Positions 16,949-26,272 of a DNA stretch of 64,000 bases are shown piece by piece (position 1 is the first letter of the stretch; every line of letters begins with the position of its first letter). The translations under genes and the position numbers were made by a program. The notes below the pieces were generated by a model. The model saw only the letters and a program-made list of their open reading frames with translations, was not told where the DNA came from and searched no databases. This stretch comes from Saprospirales bacterium (GTDB taxonomy: Bacteria > Bacteroidota > Bacteroidia > Chitinophagales > Saprospiraceae). The stretch is taken from contig JADJYG010000030.1 of the NCBI GenBank assembly GCA_016719895.1, positions 186,001-250,000 on the forward strand, in the 5' to 3' direction.

Positions 16949-18124
16949 ATGACTACGCCGTTTTTTAGCAATTTCCTGCAAGATATACCAACCCGCGTGC
17001 TCCCGACCCAACGCACTTCACACCTGCTTTTAGACAAAAACGAGCAATCCGAGGACGTAGATCTTTCCATAAAAATGCAGATAACGGATAGCCTGCTGGC
17101 GGCCGACTGGAACCGCTACCCATCCGCCGACAACAGCGACATCGAAGCCCGTGTGGCCAACTATTGCGGTCTTAACCCGGAACATATTGCCCTGGGTCCG
17201 GGCTCGGCGAGCATCATCACCACGCTGCTCAATTATTTTGCCCTGAACAATAAACACATCGTCATCGCCCAACCGACGTACACGCTGTTCGACTACCACT
17301 GCAAAACGTACAACATACCCTATGATCCGTGGCACCTCACTGCTGATTTGGAGTACGATTATGAAAATATGCCGTCGTTGGGAACGGGTTCCGTACTTGT
17401 CATCACTACCCCGAACAATCCGGTCGGCAACACCTTCAGCCGGGAAAAACTGGAGCAAACCCTTTCCGACAACCCGAGTTCCTTAGTCTTGCTGGATGCG
17501 GTTTATGCGGAATTTGCCGAAGCGGATTTCACCCCGCTCGTCCGCAAATACAGCAACCTGATCGTGCTGCGCTCGTTTTCAAAGGCTTTCCCAATAGCGG
17601 GATTGCGGCTCGGATACCTGTGTGCAGCGCCGCGTACGGCAGCCATCGTCCGCAAGCTGATGCTCCAGTTTTCCATCAACCACCTGACGCAGGTGTTTGC
17701 GCGGGAAGTGCTTTTTACACCGGAATTTCTGGCCGACTCCCGTCAGCGGGTACGCCAAATGGTAGAAGAACGGGAGCGCATGTTTCGCCTGCTGAGCCGC
17801 CGTTTCGACGGAGGCGTTATGAAGGTGTTCCCTTCGTCGGGAAATTTCCTGCTGGTGCGTATTTTCGAGGATACCGGCTTTGGCAGGCTGATGGCCGACC
17901 TCAAGGCAAACGGCATCAACGTGCTGAATACCGCGCCGTTCCCCTTGCTTCACAACACCTTCCGGGTGTCTGTCGGCACGCCGGAAGAAAACGACCGCTT
18001 CCTGCGCTGCCTACTGGAAAGTCTCGGACAGCAAAGCCTGAGCGGACAGCCGAAGTTGCGGCCCTTTAGCCGCTACGAACACATCGGAGGAATAACACAA
18101 TACCTGCAGAACGGCTATAATTGA
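16949..18124 (+). CDS. HisC-like class I/II PLP-dependent aminotransferase
   Basis: 391 residues from the ATG at 16949 (MTTPFFSNFL). ATG 16910 and TTG 16868 are alternatives, the latter overlapping the GRAS stop. Fold-type I features are LLLDKNE at the N-terminus, WNRYPSADN (the family YPD/YP site), LGPGSASII (phosphate loop), TPNNPVGN (154-161), LLDAVYAEF, and the Schiff-base Lys212 in LRSFSKAFPIAGLRLGY. Closest by pattern to histidinol-phosphate aminotransferase and threonine-phosphate decarboxylase (CobD). No other histidine or cobamide genes are nearby, so the role is more likely in modifying or making the small molecule handled by the GRAS protein (inference). The stop overlaps the next open frame. 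Confidence 0.85.
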   Translation: MTTPFFSNFLQDIPTRVLPTQRTSHLLLDKNEQSEDVDLSIKMQITDSLLAADWNRYPSADNSDIEARVANYCGLNPEHIALGPGSASIITTLLNYFALNNKHIVIAQPTYTLFDYHCKTYNIPYDPWHLTADLEYDYENMPSLGTGSVLVITTPNNPVGNTFSREKLEQTLSDNPSSLVLLDAVYAEFAEADFTPLVRKYSNLIVLRSFSKAFPIAGLRLGYLCAAPRTAAIVRKLMLQFSINHLTQVFAREVLFTPEFLADSRQRVRQMVEERERMFRLLSRRFDGGVMKVFPSSGNFLLVRIFEDTGFGRLMADLKANGINVLNTAPFPLLHNTFRVSVGTPEENDRFLRCLLESLGQQSLSGQPKLRPFSRYEHIGGITQYLQNGYN

Positions 18125-18177
18125 CCAATTCACCATCAACACAAACCGCCCACAACCACATGGGTGCTGCAGACGCG

Positions 18178-21100
18178 ATGAAGCAAATGGCCTACCTTCG
18201 CACCATGCCGTGGCTACTCACCGTCATATCGTTTTTCATATTCCTGTTCGGTTGGGCCGTCGCCGGTTTTTCACAGCAGGAGCAACTCTTCAGTATCGCG
18301 TATTTCGGCGAAGACAAAGGATTGCAGGTCACGGGTATAAATGATATTTTTCAAGACCGGGAAGGATTCCTTTGGCTGGCCACAAACGAGGGGCTGGGCC
18401 GTTTTGACGGGCATTCTTTCAAATTTTTTCGGCATGTGCCGGACGACAGCGCATCCATTGGATACAACGTTGTATTCTGCATCTCCGAGGATGCCGAGGG
18501 CAATATCTGGGCGGGGTTGGCAAGACGGGGCATCAGTCGCTACGATCGAAAAACCGGGCGATTCACGAACTTCAATTTCACGGATAAACTGAAAGTAAAA
18601 ACAACGGCGGTTGCCAAAATCTTTTTTGACAGGGCGGGGGAAGTGTGGTTAGGCTTATTTAGAGAAGGCCTGGGGCGTCTGAATGTCACGACCGGGGTAT
18701 TCCGGGCCTACGACCTGTTGAGCGCCGGGTCGGCCCCTCATTTGACACCCGAAGAACGGGCTTTTTACAACCTGGTAGAGGATATTTGGCAGGACGAAAA
18801 CGGCCTGCTTTGGTGCGCTACACCCAACGACCTGTACACCCTGGACCCCCAAACCGGGAAGACGGTCTCCCTCCGCTTTGAAAAGACCGATGCAAACGGC
18901 AACCTGCGAAACGCGGCGCACGTGCTATACCCGGAAGGGGATTGGCTTTGGGTTGGCGGCTGGGAGAGCGGCTTGCGGCGCTACAACCGCAAAACGGGCG
19001 AATGGAAACAGTTTCTGTGGAATGAGCATCCTCCTGCTTACGCTCCTTCCAATATTATCGCGGAAATTTACCCAAAAGGCGCCGATGAATTATGGCTTAC
19101 AACCGAAGCGGGTCTTGCCGTATTCAACAAAAAAACGGAACGGTTTTTCCTGTATGGGCGCCATCCGGAGCAGTTTCCCGAATTCTCAAAAGTTACACTC
19201 GAAACTTCTTTTCTGGATAATCGGGGAAATCTTTGGGGCGGCAGTTCAGCTCAATTGTTGCGGATCAATTTCAGGAACAAGCAGTTTGCATATCGCCATG
19301 TTGTCGATATAAACCCGGCTGCCAAACATGAAGTACAACTCCAGAATCTGTTTGAAGACCGGGAGGGGCGTTTCCTTTTCCAGGGGTTTAACGCGGGCGA
19401 CGGCCTGCGCGTTCTGGATAAAAAAACGGGGAAAACGACCGTTCCTTCTTTCATAACCGTGCCCAATGTGGACGAGAGCAGCCGCCAGGTCAGGGATTTG
19501 ATGCAGACCCGCGACGGTACGATTTGGGTGCTGGGCCGGCACATCCTGTACCGCTTCAACCCCAAAACCATGCGCCTGGAGGCGCCCGCCCAGCCTCCTG
19601 TTTTTTCGCCCAAAGCAGGCACCAACTACTTCTTAACCATGGCGGAAGACGGACAGGGAAACATCTGGATCGGCACGGCTTTGTACGGCCTCTTTCGCTA
19701 CGACCCCCGCACGGGAATGTCCACGCACTTCATGCCGGACGGCCAAAAGCCGGGAGCTGTTCCCACCAACATCGTCGGACTGGTGCATGCAGATGGAAAG
19801 GGGCGTATCTGGTATGCCAGCAGGGACAAAACAGCCTACGGCTTTTTCCATCCGGACGAAAACAGGTTTGTGTACCTGGATGCCTTCGGCAACGTTACTT
19901 CCGATCTCGCCTCTCTGCGCATCAATAATTATTACGCCGATTCCAAAGGCGATATATGGGCCTTTTCGGAGCAGGGCATGATGCATTTCGACTGTTCTGG
20001 CGATTACCCGCGTTTGCGCAGAAAATATACCATGCTGGACGGCCTGCCCTCCGATTACCTGGTCTGGGGGGATGCGGATGACCGCGGCAACCTTTGGATC
20101 GTAGCCGGACGGAATTTGTGCAGGTTCGACGTTACAACGAAAAACTTCACCGTTTTCGGCAAAGAAGAAGGATTGCCCCGGACGGAAGCTGGTATCGGTA
20201 AACTTGCGAACGGAAACCTTTTTATCATAGCGCCAAAAGGTTATTACACCTTCAACCCCGATTCGCTTCTGCCTTACGCGAGCAAAGGCGCCATCGTCCT
20301 GACCTCCTTCAAGGTGAACGACCGGGAAATGTATCAGGGCAGCGAAGCGGTACGCTCGGCCCCCCTCGTGGCGCCGGCAGACGGGCGATACTTCACGCTT
20401 GAATTCGCGGCCCTCGACCTGACCCATCCGGAGCTGATCCGCTATGAGTACCGCCTGGAGGGGCTTGAAAGGGAGTGGGTAAAAGCCGGAAACCGGCACA
20501 TCGTCAACTATACAAACGTGCCGGCGGGTCGTTATACTTTCAAGGTGAAATTGGAAGGGAGGCCCGACAGCGAGGCGCTTGCCGTTCCACTCGTGGTGCG
20601 GGTGGCTTTTTATAAAACCAACTGGTTTTGGGCGCTGATTTCGGCGGCATTGCTGGCGGCGGCATTCGTCTATTTCCGAAACCGCCAACGGCAAAAACAA
20701 CAGATGGCCGAACTGCTCGGCAGGGCCCAACTCTTGGAAAAAGAAAAAGCCCTGGTACAGTACGAAAGCCTCAAACAACAACTCAACCCGCACTTTTTGT
20801 TCAACTCTCTGACATCGCTCGGCAGCCTCATCACCATCGACCCCAAAAGCGCCAACGCCTTCCTCGACAGCCTGAGCAAAACATACCGCTACATCCTGAA
20901 AAGCAGCGAGCGCAGCGTAGTGCCGCTGGTGGAAGAACTGCGCTTCGGGGAGTCCTTCGTGCAACTCCAGAAAACCCGCTTCGGCGAGGGCCTGCAAGTG
21001 CATTTCCGGGTGAAGGAAGAAGATTTTCACCAAAAAATCGTGCCCGTTACCCTGCAAAATCTCATCGAAAACGCCATCAAACACAACATCATTGACGAAG

Positions 21101-21300
21101 ACGAACCACTCGTCGTGGATATAACGGCGGCGGACGGCTACCTCGTCGTTCGCAACAATTTACAAAAGAAAAAATTCGTGGAAACCAGCAACAAGCGCGG
21201 TTTGGCGAACTTGCAGTCGTTTTACCGCTACCTGTCCGACAAGCCGATCCTGGTGGAGGAAGACGAGCGGTTTTTCACGATCAAAATTCCGCTGATATGA
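18178..21300 (+). CDS. two-component sensor histidine kinase with beta-propeller periplasmic sensor
   Basis: About 1040 residues from the ATG at 18178; alternatives are ATG 18160, 18187 and a TTG at 18121 that overlaps the aminotransferase stop. A signal/anchor segment (about 10-30) is followed by a series of propeller repeats of the Reg_prop type (DIFQDREGFLWLATNEGLGRFDG, ISEDAEGNIWAGL and similar) to about 730, a Y_Y_Y-like domain (YEYRLEGLEREWVKAG, YTFKVKL), one transmembrane helix (about 814-833) and a LytS-type kinase with KQQLNPHFLFNSLTSLGSLI and LIENAIKHN. Such kinases read an extracytoplasmic ligand through the propeller. The upstream metabolic genes suggest the ligand may be their product (inference). 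The stop overlaps the response regulator start by four bases. Confidence 0.92.
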   Translation: MKQMAYLRTMPWLLTVISFFIFLFGWAVAGFSQQEQLFSIAYFGEDKGLQVTGINDIFQDREGFLWLATNEGLGRFDGHSFKFFRHVPDDSASIGYNVVFCISEDAEGNIWAGLARRGISRYDRKTGRFTNFNFTDKLKVKTTAVAKIFFDRAGEVWLGLFREGLGRLNVTTGVFRAYDLLSAGSAPHLTPEERAFYNLVEDIWQDENGLLWCATPNDLYTLDPQTGKTVSLRFEKTDANGNLRNAAHVLYPEGDWLWVGGWESGLRRYNRKTGEWKQFLWNEHPPAYAPSNIIAEIYPKGADELWLTTEAGLAVFNKKTERFFLYGRHPEQFPEFSKVTLETSFLDNRGNLWGGSSAQLLRINFRNKQFAYRHVVDINPAAKHEVQLQNLFEDREGRFLFQGFNAGDGLRVLDKKTGKTTVPSFITVPNVDESSRQVRDLMQTRDGTIWVLGRHILYRFNPKTMRLEAPAQPPVFSPKAGTNYFLTMAEDGQGNIWIGTALYGLFRYDPRTGMSTHFMPDGQKPGAVPTNIVGLVHADGKGRIWYASRDKTAYGFFHPDENRFVYLDAFGNVTSDLASLRINNYYADSKGDIWAFSEQGMMHFDCSGDYPRLRRKYTMLDGLPSDYLVWGDADDRGNLWIVAGRNLCRFDVTTKNFTVFGKEEGLPRTEAGIGKLANGNLFIIAPKGYYTFNPDSLLPYASKGAIVLTSFKVNDREMYQGSEAVRSAPLVAPADGRYFTLEFAALDLTHPELIRYEYRLEGLEREWVKAGNRHIVNYTNVPAGRYTFKVKLEGRPDSEALAVPLVVRVAFYKTNWFWALISAALLAAAFVYFRNRQRQKQQMAELLGRAQLLEKEKALVQYESLKQQLNPHFLFNSLTSLGSLITIDPKSANAFLDSLSKTYRYILKSSERSVVPLVEELRFGESFVQLQKTRFGEGLQVHFRVKEEDFHQKIVPVTLQNLIENAIKHNIIDEDEPLVVDITAADGYLVVRNNLQKKKFVETSNKRGLANLQSFYRYLSDKPILVEEDERFFTIKIPLI

Positions 21301-22070
21301 TCAATGCCGTCATTATTGAAGACGAATCCCTCATTGCCCGCGAGCTACAGGCGAAAATAGCCGAGCTGGCCGACGATGTAAAAATCGTAGACGTGCTGCC
21401 CAGCCTGAAGACGGCCAAAAAATGGTTTTTGCAACATGCAGAACCCGACCTGCTGTTCATGGACATCCAGCTCAGCGACGGCGTCAGCTTCGAACTGTTC
21501 GAGCATTTCAGCCTCGGCTGTCCGGTCATTTTCACCACCGCTTACGATGAGTACGCCCTGCGGGCCTTCAAGGTCAACGGTATTGATTATCTATTAAAAC
21601 CCATCGACCGGGGCGAGCTGGCGGATGCCATCGAGAAATTCCGCCGCCGGGCAGGGGAGCGGCCGAAGCCGCCTGCCGACTTTCAGGAGCTGCTCAAGGC
21701 CATGCAAATGCCCGCCGCCGACCGCCCTGTTTTCAAGGAAAAATTTGTGGTCAACGTGCGCAATACCTGGGTGCCCGTGAGCACCCGGGAAATCGCTTGT
21801 TTCGCACGAGACAACCTGAACTACCTCCATACCTTCGGCGGCGAGAAGTACATCCTCGACTACAACACCCTCGAAGAAGTGGAAGAATTGCTCGATCCGC
21901 GGGTTTTCTACCGCGCCAACCGGCAATACATCGTGAACATAGAGGCCATCCAAAGCGTGAAACCCCATGAAAACCAGAAACTGACGCTGATGCTGAAGGC
22001 CCCCGCCAAATTGCAGGTAGACGTGAGTCGGGAAAAGGCGCCGGCATTTAAAAAGTGGTTTGACCGTTGA
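21297..22070 (+). CDS. LytTR-family response regulator of the GRAS operon
   Basis: 257 residues. The receiver domain has E8/D9, phospho-acceptor D56 in LFMDIQLSDG, TTAY and K in YLLKPID. A linker leads to a LytTR DNA-binding domain (about 150-257, VFYRANRQYIVNIEAIQSV). The ATGA overlap with the propeller kinase makes the pair cognate. It closes the four-gene operon; the next gene (aldo/keto reductase) is broken and 123 bases away. Confidence 0.93.
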   Translation: MINAVIIEDESLIARELQAKIAELADDVKIVDVLPSLKTAKKWFLQHAEPDLLFMDIQLSDGVSFELFEHFSLGCPVIFTTAYDEYALRAFKVNGIDYLLKPIDRGELADAIEKFRRRAGERPKPPADFQELLKAMQMPAADRPVFKEKFVVNVRNTWVPVSTREIACFARDNLNYLHTFGGEKYILDYNTLEEVEELLDPRVFYRANRQYIVNIEAIQSVKPHENQKLTLMLKAPAKLQVDVSREKAPAFKKWFDR

Positions 22071-22192
22071 GCATGCAGCAGGAACGAATCGGTCGTATGA
22101 AGATTTCTGACCGAAAAACACCATTTCTGCTGCTTTCCAAAATTTCATCTTCCCGTCAGGCGCCACCTTTGCCCTGCATTTTTTCACAAACT

Positions 22193-23030
22193 ATGTCCAA
22201 GTAATTTTTGGGGCGTCAACTTTTTCGACACGTCTGATATGTACGGCTGGGAAGCTAATGAACGGTTGTTGGGAAAGGCCTTTAACGGGCGCTGGAACGA
22301 TGTGGTTTTAGCCACCAAATTCGCCGTGGTGCGCGGGCCCAAAGGGGAGTTTTTGGGGCTCAACTGCAAGCCGGATTATATCCGGCAAGCCTGCGACAAA
22401 AGCCTGCAGAACTTGGGCACAGACGCTATTGACCTGTATTATATGCACCGAAAAGACCCTGACGTGGAGATTGAAGAAATCGTCGGCGTTCTGGCGGACT
22501 TGGTCAAAAAAGGAAAAGTGAAGCACATAGGCCTTTCAGAAGTGGACGCTGAAACCCTGCGCCGGGCGCATGCGGTGCATCCCATCGCGGCCCTTCAATC
22601 GGAATTTTCCTTGTGGAGCCGGGAACCCGAAAAAGAGTTGTTCGATCTTTGCCATGAACTCGGAATCACTTTTGTGGCATACAGTCCGTTGGGGCGGGGC
22701 TTTCTGACCGGCGCGTTTACCAGCCGGGCGGATTTTGAAGCCGGAGATTTTCGACTGGGGAACCCCCGTTTTACGGAGGACGCCATTGCTCAAAATATTC
22801 AGTTTGTGCAGGCCATCGATGGCATTGCTCAACGAAAAGGAGCAAGCAAGGCGCAGGTCGCACTGGCTTGGATACTCGGCCGGAATGATGAAATTGCCGC
22901 GATTCCGGGCACCAGGAAAATCCATCGCCTTGAAGAAAACCTGGGAGCCTTTCAGGTGGAACTGGACGCAGCGGATTTGGCTGCCATCGAGGAGCTAAGT
23001 CCTTCAGAAACGGTGGGTGAACGGTACTGA
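22193..23030 (+). pseudogene. aldo/keto reductase with 5' internal deletion
   Basis: Homology begins abruptly at GVNFFDTSDMYG (about 22212) and then runs complete to the end: ATKF, YYMHRKDPDVEIEEIV, ALQSEFSLWSRE, VAYSPLGRGFLTG and PGTRKIHRLEENL. The roughly 45 N-terminal residues that form the first strands of the barrel are missing. Just upstream is ATGTCCAAG followed at once by TAA (22193-22204), which looks like the original start joined to codon ~50 by an out-of-frame internal deletion. The tetrad residues Asp and Tyr survive only if translation starts before 22239. A shorter 263-residue product from the ATG at 22239 would lack the catalytic Asp. Most likely a pseudogene, though an assembly gap cannot be excluded. 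Confidence 0.8.
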
Positions 23031-23057
23031 TCCGCGCTTGTTTCCAGCGCCCCGCCG

Positions 23058-23210
23058 CTACCCTTTCATAAATTTTTTCGCTGCAATTTGTCCTTTTTTC
23101 GTACTCAACTGTAGGAAATACATCCCCTCGTCCAAATAGTAGACAGGGACGGTAAAGGTGGCGCCGCTTCTGTGTCCGGTAAATACCGGGCGACCAGTGG
23201 CGTGCGCTAA
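23058..23210 (-). pseudogene. T9SS C-terminal sorting-domain stub
   Basis: On the minus strand the bases up to 23210 encode a short reading frame ending VYYLDEGMYFLQLSTKK then GQIAAKKFMKG and stop. This is the classic last strand of a type A T9SS sorting domain (GMYFLQ..G..KKF.). Nothing coding precedes it: at 23211 it meets RAYT-linked hairpin C, which introduces an in-frame TGA. The stub is therefore the severed 3' end of an exported-protein gene. Confidence 0.7.
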
Positions 23211-23311
23211 AACCTGTCAGGTGGGAATTTGGAAAAAGACTGCCGGCAGCGGCCATGCGCGAAGCGCTGCCGCTGCCGGCAGTCTTTTTCCAAATTCCCA
23301 CCTGACAGGTT
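23211..23311. repeat. RAYT-linked hairpin, unit C
   Basis: A 101-base palindrome with the family ends AACCTGTCAGGTGGGAATTT and complement, a distinct mid-stem (GAAAAAGACTGCCGGCAGCG paired with its complement) and apical GCGCGAAGCGC. It abuts the T9SS stub on one side and the promoter region of the APC transporter on the other. Confidence 0.85.
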
Positions 23312-23376
23312 ACGGGTCCGTTTTGTTTTCTTTGCAACCGGCGCGGTCTCGAACTACCAACCGCCCGCTCCCACCC

Positions 23377-24714
23377 ATGTCCCACCTGCAAAAAAAACTC
23401 ACCCTTTACGGCCTCACGATGATCGCTGTTGGCTCCTGTATCGGTTCCGGCATTTTTGTCACCCCGGCTCAGATTGTCAGCGCTGTGCCCAACGCCACCC
23501 TCGTGCTGGCCGTGTGGGCGCTGGGCGGCGTCATCGCGCTCACCGGCGCGCTCACGTTCAGCGAACTCGGCGGCATGTACCCCCGGCCGGGCGGCGTGTA
23601 CGTGTATCTGAAAGAGGCCTACGGCGACATGGTGGGTTTCCTTTACGGTTGGGTGATTCTGCTCGTCATCAACACGGGCGCCCTGGCGGGGCTGTGCGTG
23701 GCTTTTGCCGAATACATGAAAGTGTTCGTACCCGACCTGAGCAACGGCGCCAAAACGGCCGTCGCGGCCGCCACTATGCTGGCGCTCACCACAGTCAACA
23801 TCCTGGGTGTCAGCGTCAGCCAGAGCCTGGCCAGTTTTTTCACCGGACTCAAACTACTGGCTATCGCAGGCATCATCCTGGCCGCCTTTTTGTTCTATGA
23901 CCCGGCGGCCGTGCAGCTCGATTTTTCGCTGAATCAAATGCCATCCGGCAACCTCACTACGGCCATGCTGACCGGCCTGATCGGCGTGTTGTTTTCGGTG
24001 GGAGGCTGGCACCATGCCACGTTTGTGGCCGGCGAGGCTATCGATGCGCCGCGCACCGTGCCGCGAGCCATGTTTCTGGGCGTATTGATCGTTATGGCGA
24101 CTTACCTGCTGGTCAACCTGGCCTACATGCTCCTGCTGCCGCTCGACGCCATCGCGCGCACGCCACGGGTGGCCGGCGAGGCCATGGCGACGATAGCCCC
24201 TTCCTGGGGCGGGCAGGCCGTAGCGGTGGCCATCGCCCTGTCCATCTTCGGCACCATCAGCATCTACACCATGTCGGCCCCGCGCATCTACTTCGCCATG
24301 GCCGCCGACGGCATTTTTTTCAAACAACTCGCCTTCGTGCACCCCCGCTGGCACACACCGGTGACGGCCATGCTGGTGCAGGTCGTGTGGGCCATGGCGG
24401 TCCTGTTGTTTTTCCAGGGTTTCTTTGATCAGATCATCACCTTCGTCACGTTTATGGACATTGCGTTTATGGGACTTGCCGGCGCGGCCATCTTTGTTTT
24501 TCGCCGGAAAAACCCCGGCGCCGAACGGCCGGTGCGGGCCTGGGGCTACCCCTGGGTGCCGCTGGTTTTCGTGCTCATCTCGGCGGCTTTTGCGCTTAAT
24601 ACCCTGTGGGAGCGGCCGGACCAGGCGTTGCCGGGACTGGGCTTGCTGGCATTGGGCGTTGGGGTGTATTATATCATTTCATACCGGAACAAAACATTAA
24701 ACGATCAAAACTAA
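23377..24714 (+). CDS. APC-superfamily amino acid permease
   Basis: 445 residues from the ATG at 23377 (MSHLQKKLTLYGLTMIAVGS). About twelve hydrophobic spans. The first helix carries the substrate-binding GSCIGSGIFVTP motif of the family and is followed by FSELGGMYPRPGGVYVYLKEAYG, typical of LAT/YfnA-type exchangers. Inner-membrane transport of amino acids is inferred; specificity cannot be read. The stop codon overlaps the stop of the convergent minus-strand T9SS gene. The spacer upstream consists mostly of hairpin C, so the promoter must lie in about 65 bases. Confidence 0.92.
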   Translation: MSHLQKKLTLYGLTMIAVGSCIGSGIFVTPAQIVSAVPNATLVLAVWALGGVIALTGALTFSELGGMYPRPGGVYVYLKEAYGDMVGFLYGWVILLVINTGALAGLCVAFAEYMKVFVPDLSNGAKTAVAAATMLALTTVNILGVSVSQSLASFFTGLKLLAIAGIILAAFLFYDPAAVQLDFSLNQMPSGNLTTAMLTGLIGVLFSVGGWHHATFVAGEAIDAPRTVPRAMFLGVLIVMATYLLVNLAYMLLLPLDAIARTPRVAGEAMATIAPSWGGQAVAVAIALSIFGTISIYTMSAPRIYFAMAADGIFFKQLAFVHPRWHTPVTAMLVQVVWAMAVLLFFQGFFDQIITFVTFMDIAFMGLAGAAIFVFRRKNPGAERPVRAWGYPWVPLVFVLISAAFALNTLWERPDQALPGLGLLALGVGVYYIISYRNKTLNDQN

Positions 24715-26215
24715 CCAGACACTATCAATTTAGCAATATAAATCAATCCGCTGGCGTCAATAACCCGGCACAGGTAAATGCCCTGAGGTAAGCCGGCAAT
24801 TTTTAACGCTTCGTTGGATTCCAATCTTTGACGCTGCAACAGACGGCTATCCATAGTGTACAACTCCACCCAAACCGGATAATCCCCTTCCGGCAACTCC
24901 ACAAAAAACGTCTCCTGTGCAGGATTCGGGTATAAACGCAGCTGCCGAGGCTGTATCTCCGGTTCATCCGGCTCCCAAGCTGGCGTCACCGCGCACCAAA
25001 GCGTGTCCACACAGCCGTCAGTGCTGAATTTCACGAGCCAGCAGGTTATCTGGCTGTTGTACATGGAATACCCGCCGGCCACCATATTGCCACTGCTCAG
25101 CACGCCTACGCCGCCGAGGTAATTACCCGACACCTTCGGCTCCGGCACGGGAGCAATCAGTTGGAGCGACCACAAGCTGTCCAACTCCGGCGAAACCTTG
25201 TACAGCCAGCCGTATATATCCGCCGGCTCAGTGTTGGGGTTGGCAGCATACAGCTCGCCGGCAGCGATAAAATTGCCGTCGGGTGTAGGTTCGATGTCCC
25301 AGATGAAATTGCTGATCAGTGGGCCCGGGCCGAAAAGGCGCATGTCGATGAGATTGAAAGCAGTGTCAATTATAGCCCAATAGGGCCTAACATGTTGAAC
25401 AGGGGATACTTGAAGCGTCTTTTTGCCGTATATTAACCAGGTTGTATCCGTTAGTGGAAATAAAAAGTGGACCGTTCCAGCGGCAGAGCTGCCGGGGCGC
25501 CATTCCTTGATGATCTTTCCATTCTCCGGATTAATCAAAACGATCCAGGGCCTCTCCCGGCAAGGCTGTTTGGATTGTTGACATATCCTCCCACATATGC
25601 CACTGTGGTATCGTTTAATTGGTAATAATAGGAAAATAAATCAGTTTCTACATATTTTCCGTAGTATTTGAACCACAACGAATTGCCATGTTTATCTACT
25701 CGTCGTAAGAATGACTCGGCTAGATAATTTGGGCTTTGAACATATCCGCCTAACAAATATCCATCCGGTAGTTCTACAATAGAATTATAAAACTCTACCA
25801 AATTAACAGAATCCTTGTATTCCTGGGCAAATTCTACTGACAGGTTATTTTTCAATTTAATAAACATCCCGTCATATCGATTGAATGAACCGGCAGTCAA
25901 AGCAAACCCACCATCTGAAGTGGCAATGATTTCCGCCCAGTTGATATCCATAGTTAACCAACCACCGCGAGTATCGCAGATTAATGCCTGATCAATCGGG
26001 ACGCCGCTGGAATCGAAACGCGCTACAAAAAGGCATTGCCGGTATGGGAAAGTATCCGTTCGGGCCATTCCATAGGCAACTACGGTATCCTGATGTACGA
26101 TCAGATTGCGAAAATGATCCCGGGGATAATCGAAGTGATAGGTCGAATTGAAACCGGGTTGCGAAAAGGCAGGATAAGCCAAGGCTACCCATAGCAACAC
26201 AATGGTGAGTCGCAT
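24711..26215 (-). pseudogene. T9SS-exported protein, frameshifted
   Basis: Two overlapping frames form one gene. The 5' part (26215-25535) starts with a signal peptide MRLTIVLLWVALAYPAFSQ and beta-propeller-like repeats (IIATSDGGFALTAG, YNSIVELPDGYLLGGYV). The 3' part (25538-24711) continues the same repeat style (DIEPTPDGNFIAAGE, VLSSGNMVAGGYS) and ends in a T9SS sorting domain (LRLYPNPAQETFFVELPEG ... GIYLCRVIDASGL). A one-base deletion near 25560-25575 would join them into a protein of about 500 residues. The CTD closely resembles that of the next upstream gene, so the two are paralogous in cargo type. Either decayed or an assembly indel. Confidence 0.75.
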
Positions 26216-26229
26216 GGCAATAACGTTGA

Positions 26230-26265
26230 GCCGGTACAAGCGCTGTGCACAGCGCTTGTGCCGGC
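26230..26265. terminator. hairpin between two minus-strand T9SS genes
   Basis: GCCGGTACAAGCGCTGTGCA is followed by its near-perfect complement over 36 bases (one mismatch). It lies just downstream of the 26273-28288 reading frame and overlaps the region upstream of the next gene. There is no U-tract, so terminator function is only likely. Confidence 0.5.
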
Positions 26266-26272
26266 TTGATCA

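Noticed and set aside
19633..21084. Long minus-strand frame opposite the propeller kinase
   Set aside because: Antisense shadow of a GC-rich gene with strong kinase motifs on the other strand.
22239..23030. Aldo/keto reductase as an intact short gene
   Set aside because: Starting at 22239 removes the first strands and the catalytic Asp; upstream bases still encode family sequence without a start.
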